NCBI GenBank assembly: GCA_037127255.1
Contig: JBANSL010000009.1
Location: 19,243,475-19,307,474, forward strand
Reading direction: 5' to 3'
Source: Persicaria tinctoria
Taxonomy: Eukaryota; Streptophyta; Magnoliopsida; Caryophyllales; Polygonaceae
DNA: 64,000 bases
Every line of letters begins with the position of its first letter. Position 1 is the stretch's first letter. A model generated the notes under the pieces. It searched no databases, was not told the DNA's origin, and was given only the letters and a program-made list of their open reading frames with translations. This document shows, piece by piece, positions 58,642 to 64,000 of this stretch. Both the position numbers and the translations under genes were made by a program.

Positions 58642-59501
58642 CTATATTACCTTGTTTTATATTATCGAACCTTCATCAATATTGAGGGAATGAAACTAGA
58701 TAATTATTTTGTCAATAATCGAAAAATCATAATTAAATTATTACGAGGAGTTGATAAATTATTACACTTTTCACAATCAAGATTTTTATGATAAAGAAAC
58801 TAAATTAGAGATAACATTTCAAACTATATCTTAAATATTAAAATTGTAAAGGGTTAAAGAAATTACCCCATTGGATTTCTTCTAGTTCGATCAACTTGCT
58901 CCCAACATTAAATTAGAGATAGTCGTGTAGAATTAATGCATGCTCCCAAAATTCGGGTGGTAGCTAGAACTGGGTTGATAGAGTTAGACTCTTTTCTTGG
59001 ACCGTTCTATTACGATGTTCAACCATCCCATTACGTGTAGGTGTGTGAGGGTAGGATATTCTATGTATAATGCCCTAAGATTAGAGGAAGGGGGAGACAT
59101 TGAGATATTCGCCCCCTCATTCTGTTTGAAGACTTTAATGACAACTTGAAATTGAGTTTTTACCAAATTTTGAAACGATTAGAAGTAATGAAACTCCTAA
59201 GATTGACGAGTCATGAAGTATATCCAAGTAAACCGAGTGCATTCGTCCACAAACAGCACAAAATAACGACAACTATTTGTTGATAACTTAGAGGAAGGAC
59301 CCAAACATCTAAATAAACTAACTCAAAATGGGTTGTTTTTCACTCATGAGCCGATATAATGGGAAGAAGACAATTTTACCTAAGAGCTAGACATGACGTG
59401 CACAAGACATGTGCTTTATATATTTGACGAGATCAGTAAACTAAATTGACGCAACATAAGACAAAAAGTGGCTTGATTGGGATGACCTAGCTAGTTGATG
59501 G

Positions 59502-60782
59502 TATTAGGAAAATAATATCTATTTATATTATTAGGATTTAATTAGTTTAATTATTTATTATTTAGGAATTAGTCAAAGGAAGTTAGAGTAAATCTCTCCC
59601 CACCTTCTCCATTATCAGATTGTACGCTCTTATATATTTCGTTCTACAACTCAATAGAAAGTGTGTTCTTTCACACCAATTCTTAACATGGTATCTGAGC
59701 TTTTAGCCTAACGGCTTTGATCCTCCAATTTCCGCCTCCGGGCAACTATCCTCCAACTTTTGGCATAAACCAATGCTCCGTCATGTTGCCAAGAAGGCCA
59801 CCACAAAAACGCTTTCAAGCAATCTAATTTTGGCTCTGGCCATTACAAAACCGCTTCCGCTTGCCTTCCACACTAACCAAAAGTTTGGCTTTTGCCATCT
59901 AAATTTCGGCCAAAACCATGCCGGCCTTTTATTCTTGCAATTTCATTGGCCAAAACCCATTTCGGCCACACAAAATTTCCTTCGGGCTAATCCAATTTCG
60001 GCGTTTGCCACCATCAAACTACCACCACTTTAATTCACACAACCTCTTGATCCCTGACCTCTTCGACAACTATTTTCCATGGCAACGTCCCCATCGACGG
60101 ACAATTCTCCGTCTTCACCACGTATTCGTTCGCCGGAAACCGCCACCACCGTCCCTCCAATTGCTGATCAACACCGATTGGGCCACCCACTGCAATCGCC
60201 CCCTGACCACCACTGCTCATCCCCCCAACCACCGCCGGCGGCCCTGGGCCACGAGACAACATTGTCGGAACATCGCACTCGCCTCCGGCCGCTGCCTAGC
60301 AACTCCATCGCAGCCCTTGCCCGGATACGCGAGCCGTAGCCTTCGCCCTGTTGCCGCCGAAACCCACTGCAGTCGCAGCCCTGCCCGGAAGAGCGCCCAC
60401 GAACAGCCGGAGGCACGGAGGCGTACAAACCGGCGATGATTGAGCGCAATTCAAGAAGTAGTCCGCCACGAGATTTCCTGAGACGTGGCTTTCCCTTGAA
60501 GTGAGGGATTACAAGCAACAATTTAAAAAAAAAAAATTTATGGTTTATTTCATATTTATCCAGTTTTAAGCTTTCGGTATCTCTCGCTTTAACTGCGGGG
60601 GAATATTAGGAAAATAATATCTATTTATATTATTAGGATTTAATTAGTTTAATTATTTATTATTTAGGAATTAGTCAAAGGAAGTTAGAGTAAATCTCTC
60701 CCCACCTTCTCCATTATCAGATTGTACGCTCTTATATATTTCGTTCTACAACTCAATAGAAAGTGTGTTCTTTCACACCAAT
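59502..60782 (+). mobile_element. TRIM-type miniature LTR retroelement, 1,281 bp
   Basis: Two LTRs of 179 bp (59502-59680 and 60604-60782) appear identical base for base. GATGG flanks the element on both sides (59497-59501 and 60783-60787). Nine bases after the left LTR lies TGGTATCTGAGC, close to the initiator Met-tRNA primer site; before the right LTR a GCGGGGGAA polypurine tract. The LTRs start TATTAGG and end CACCAAT, lacking the usual TG and CA. The 0.92-kb interior has no gag or pol; its open frames (to 173 codons, Pro/His/Arg-rich) are not recognised. Confidence 0.88.
59689..59700 (+). promoter_or_regulatory. Primer binding site of the TRIM element
   Basis: TGGTATCTGAGC differs at one base from TGGTATCAGAGC, the plant initiator methionine tRNA primer site. 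Confidence 0.8.
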
Positions 60783-61389
60783 GATGGTGCTAGTGAGCCG
60801 GGGTAGTACACTCCTCAACTAACATCATCTTGGAGATTGAAGTATTGACTGGTGGGGGCAATACAAACCATTACTAACAATCCATTTGAGAAGTACTCGC
60901 TCTTGCATGTCCTTCAAAAAACAAAAATTGGGATAAAGCACAAGGCCGCCAAGATTATTATCTTTGATTAGTTTAACAACACTATTGAGACTCTTATTCA
61001 TATTGGGAACAACAATAAGAATATTGGATAGGTTTATAGGATGAATATAAGTAGAGATTTGAGAGCGTCCAATATGAGTAATTAGAAGGGCTTGACTCCA
61101 TTAGAGTTATTGCTTACTGTGTGGTTGCATGACGAAGGATAGACAGACAATATGTATCATTTCAATGAATAGATAAACTTCTAGCATCTCGAGTTTTCCC
61201 TATTACGGTTTATGATTTTTTTAAGTCTCGGTCTTCATCATAAATCTTTGGGTGATTTAGGCAATTAGGCTATTTGAAACTTTCAATTAGCTAATTAGAG
61301 AAGAAACTTATTTAATTAAATTACCTAGTTCATCCCCCAAATGGGGTACTAAAGTCAATGGTTAACTGTTTGACCGTTGACCGGTTTTT

Positions 61390-61990
61390 TTTTTTAATTT
61401 AGTGATGATATTTTTGTGATGCCATGTTTTTACCGTTTTGATTCCACTTTTTATTACATTTTTTTCAAACCTTGATGACATTTTTTGTGTACTGTGATGC
61501 CACGTCAACCATAGATGCCAATTTTTTTTTTACTGTTGACTACTGATGACACTTTTTTAAAGTCAATTTTTTGATGATATTTTTTTTTACCGTAATGCCA
61601 TATTTTTCAAATTACTGTTTTGATGACATTTTTTTTTCTTTAATGTGATGCAACTTTTTCAAATTAGTGTTTTGATGCTATTTTTCTAATGTAATTATTT
61701 GATGCCACTTTTTTAATCGAATCGTTTGATGTCATATTTTTTTTTTAATTTAATCAATTGTATATCGATAAATTTTCATCGATTCTACTTTTATTCACTG
61801 ATGACACCTTTGTGATTACATTTCATTGATGCAATCACTTGTGGTGACATGTTTATTACATTTTTATTCATTGATGACATTTGTGATTGCACTTCATTAA
61901 TCGCAACGGTTTATGGTGACAATTTTATATAATTGATGACATAGAAGCTTAAAACGTGGAATCAAAATATTGTCACCTTATTGCACATAT
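61390..61990 (+). repeat. Degenerate array of TGATGACATTTTTT motifs
   Basis: Some sixteen variants of TGATG(A/C)(C/T)A(C/T)TTTTT occur at irregular spacing of about 20-60 bp, for example TTGATGACATTTTTTTTC and TTGATGCCACTTTTTT. From about 62,050 the inverse words (ATGTCATCAACTAAAAAAAT, GCATCAATATC) appear. No coding frame. Confidence 0.7.
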
Positions 61991-62519
61991 AAAAACACAA
62001 GGTTTTTGAAGCTACGACATTAATATTGGTTGTATACGTAAAAACACCTATTATAACATGTCATCAACTAAAAAAATGCATCAATATCAAAAATATAATG
62101 TGGAATCAATGAAATGAATACAAAGTGACATAACCATCCAACAATTATATACAACATTTCTAAAGATTCCAAGCACTCGGATTGCTCTCTGCCATCAAAC
62201 CGATCATGGAAGATATAACTAATAAATGCCACTGATTTAATCTCATTATGGATTGTAGCTTGTACTTATCAGAGTGCTAAACAACAAGTAAAAAATGCAG
62301 ATGTAATGGATTGTAATCAATCCAGAAGATATTGTGCTACAACAAAATGTGTTTAGAGGAACCCCCAATTTCCTGTTGCTCAAATGCCGAAATTCCTAAA
62401 ATTCAGAAATTCAATATCCCCTTAATAAACATCAATCGATGATACACTGAATAAAATCCAATCTGTAATCCCTAACCAATTTGTAGACAACTCTATAAAA
62501 GCCTCATATCATGAAAAAT
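61991..62519. other. AT-rich stretch, nothing recognised
   Basis: Apart from inverse copies of the TGATGACA motif near its start, I see no gene or repeat. Confidence 0.35.
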
Positions 62520-62920
62520 CAGACGAAAAGTCCACAATCTCAACCGTCTCTTGGCTGAGCACCACTTCGTCTTGTAAGAGTGCCAAAAATCATCCACTGT
62601 TTTCGGCTCTGGAGTAGCCTTTGCATTAGCTACAGCAAGATCTTCTATGGCACCGAGCAATTCTGAGTCCATATGCTACTGGCTCCCGACTTCCCAGCTC
62701 TATGAACGCACAAGCAGATATGATTTCCGATCAATCTTGCGCTACAGCTGCACTGCGGCCTCGTGTACTTCACGCAGGATGTTCGCTGAGCCCAACTTCT
62801 CCACGGCTTTAAGTTTGTTTCCTAGCTGGCGTAGCACATTCGTGCCTTCTTGGCCTACCCCTTTGAAGCTCGCCGTGAAAAGCCTGTCTCTTATCCGCAG
62901 GTGGCTGATGACAGGTTAAC
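62520..62920 (-). pseudogene. Gene fragment resembling the C-terminal region of an ALMT-type anion channel
   Basis: From about 62,890 downward the minus strand encodes LFTASFKGVGQEGTNVLRQL, then EKLGSANILREVHEAAVQL, a TAG stop (62744-62742), and RKIDRKSYLLVRS. This pattern (EVHEAAxxLQxKIDxxSYLLV) resembles the cytosolic C-terminal region of plant aluminium-activated malate transporters (vacuolar ALMT9-like); I recall it from the family and cannot verify it. More stops follow. Then MDSELLGAIEDLAVANAKAT continues open to about 62,540, of unknown origin. There is no transmembrane part, so this is a dead fragment. Confidence 0.45.
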
Positions 62921-63267
62921 AAAAAACATCTCAAAAATGAAGCATCATAACTAATACCAACCAAATGTAGCATCTTTCGTATTAGAAACAAAGAGGCTTT
63001 AGGCAATGAATACAAAATAACCATATCAAACATACTGTTTCCCACTTGGTTGTGAAGGCTCAAAAGTAAATGAAAATTATTTCAGCAAGTCACAAGCATT
63101 GTTAGATCCTGATGCAGATGCCCCAATACATGCACAAATATAGTGGCAAGGACTAAAAGATGAAGGTGGCAACACGAGATGCAAATACTCACAGTCAGAT
63201 CATTTGCCTTGTTGCCATCAGTTTTGGTAGCACCCACATAAGTCAACTTTGATTTGTATGAACCTAC

Positions 63268-63339
63268 CATGACAAAGGCATTTGATGCCACTTTTAGATT
63301 TATTCCCATGCCACCAGCCTTGAGTGACATCAACAGAAC
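63268..63339 (-). pseudogene. Isolated exon of a SNF2-family (RAD5/HLTF-like) helicase
   Basis: A 24-codon segment, VLLMSLKAGGMGINLKVAS then NAFVM, matches helicase motif V of RAD5/SMARCA3-like ATPases. It is bordered by a good acceptor (ATACAG) and donor (GTAGGT), at the position where plant RAD5-type genes are split before the DPWWNP motif. The next expected exon (DPWWNP...HRIGQ) is not found downstream on the minus strand within 700 bp, nor helicase sequence upstream to the window edge. I take it as a captured or relict exon, though a long-intron gene is possible. Confidence 0.6.
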
Positions 63340-64000
63340 CTGTATAGCCAAAGGGCAGTTAAAAATAAGCCTTGGCATTTGATGGATTAAAACTTAATCT
63401 TGGTTCCTCATAGCCAAGAGTTGTGAGATTTAGAACTTATTTATAGCATTATATACATGTTATCATATAATCCTTTTAGAATCCATTCAAAGAAGGATTC
63501 GGGACAAGGTGTAGAGTAAAAAAGCCATTGATTCCAGAGTATTAAAGTTAGTAGTTCTACAAATTTGTCCTCTAGAAATTTGTCATGAATTCTCAAGAAA
63601 TTTGCCACTTCTATCAACTATTATAGGCTGTGTAGCACTTCTAAAAAAAATTTTTGGCCTATGACAGTGTTCCCAAGCTTCCAACTAATCGAGTGAAACC
63701 AGAATCAATACACACGAGTGATGAAGGAAACACAGAGGTGATTAGAGAGAAAACTACGAAACCAAACAAATAGATACCGAGCCAGATCTATAATGGCTGC
63801 CTTGCCTGCATAAGTTCACAATTTTCCCCAACCGTGAGGCAAAACGCATACTTGATAAGCTGTACAAGAAATGGGAAAGGGACAGGGTGGAGAGCAAGAG
63901 CAAGAAATAGGAGAACAGGACCAGTAAAGCACACTAAAATGAGAATATGAATAATGTCTTGTTTATCTTCTTGAGTAGCTAATCTTATGTCAAAACTCAA
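63340..64000. other. Right edge of the window; no gene assigned
   Basis: A 70-codon minus-strand frame at 63788-64000 has hydrophobic stretches but no recognised domain and runs off the window. A partial exon cannot be excluded. Confidence 0.35.

Larger units (their letters stand above)
58930..61020 (-). mobile_element. Degenerate Ty1/copia remnant, split by a TRIM
   Basis: Read on the minus strand around 59,490-58,980, fragments of a copia pol frame appear between stops: LGHPNQATF (pre-integrase region), then CRYFVLFVDECTRFTWIYF, FQVVIKVFK and, degraded, the YPTLTHLHVMGWLNIVIERS part of the integrase core. Many stops and frameshifts show it is long dead. Sequence resumes beyond 60,788, where minus-strand reading leads into the same region. 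It is a plant retrotransposon relic without function. Confidence 0.65.

Noticed and set aside
60035..60521. Overlapping Gly- and Pro-rich frames on both strands inside the TRIM
   Set aside because: No homology recognised and both strands are open, which fits GC-rich composition; kept only as a possible captured fragment.

Overview
The window is nuclear DNA of a flowering plant, most likely a eudicot. The evidence is a complete 23-exon class VIII myosin gene (a plant-specific class), a plant F-box gene, an L1-type LINE with the usual plant ORF1, a CACTA DNA transposon, Stowaway and Tourist-like MITEs, and short exons with GT-AG introns. I cannot name the species.

Layout. (1) 1-12.4 kb is a decaying cluster of genes associated with Mutator-like elements: the tail of one Ulp1-type cysteine protease gene (+), a second DUF1985-Ulp1 gene with two nonsense codons and a frameshift (+), a coiled-coil protein with a hydrophobic tail (-), an F-box gene that looks intact (+), a broken Ulp1 fragment (+) and a truncated PB1-like protein gene (-). 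The short motif GTGACACGGG (reverse CCCGTGTCAC) recurs through its introns, spacers, two tandem arrays and even coding sequence. (2) 12.4-16.0 kb holds a TC microsatellite, a truncated hAT-like element, a tRNA-derived SINE and little else. (3) 16,018-28,489 is a whole CACTA transposon with matching CACTACGCCAGAT ends and a 3-bp GAG target duplication. It carries a tnp2-type transposase gene broken by one stop codon and an open TNPA-like gene. (4) 28.5-33.4 kb has two MITEs, a hAT element with an 8-bp duplication and a proline-rich cell-wall-type pseudogene. (5) 33,371-41,421 is a nested retroposon: a ~1.76-kb non-autonomous element with a 17-bp target duplication, split by a 6.27-kb L1-type LINE with its own 15-bp duplication and poly-A tail.

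(6) 42,274-55,096 is the myosin VIII gene on the minus strand. All 23 exons join in frame to 1,183 residues, including a 14-nt micro-exon and one GC-AG intron. Its introns contain a Stowaway element, a GC-rich hAT-like remnant and a ~2-kb TCGA-rich LTR-like insertion. (7) 55.1-64 kb is intergenic: a probable solo LTR, a degenerate Ty1/copia element, and inside that a young 1.28-kb TRIM-type retroelement with identical 179-bp LTRs and a GATGG duplication. Then come an AT-rich array of a TGATGACATTTTT motif and a patch of unrelated gene fragments (an ALMT-like piece and a SNF2/RAD5-like exon).

Only the myosin gene and probably the F-box gene look like working host genes. The most unusual feature is the motif-saturated 0.5-12.4 kb block, where one short sequence appears to have spread through noncoding DNA and into protein-coding repeats.
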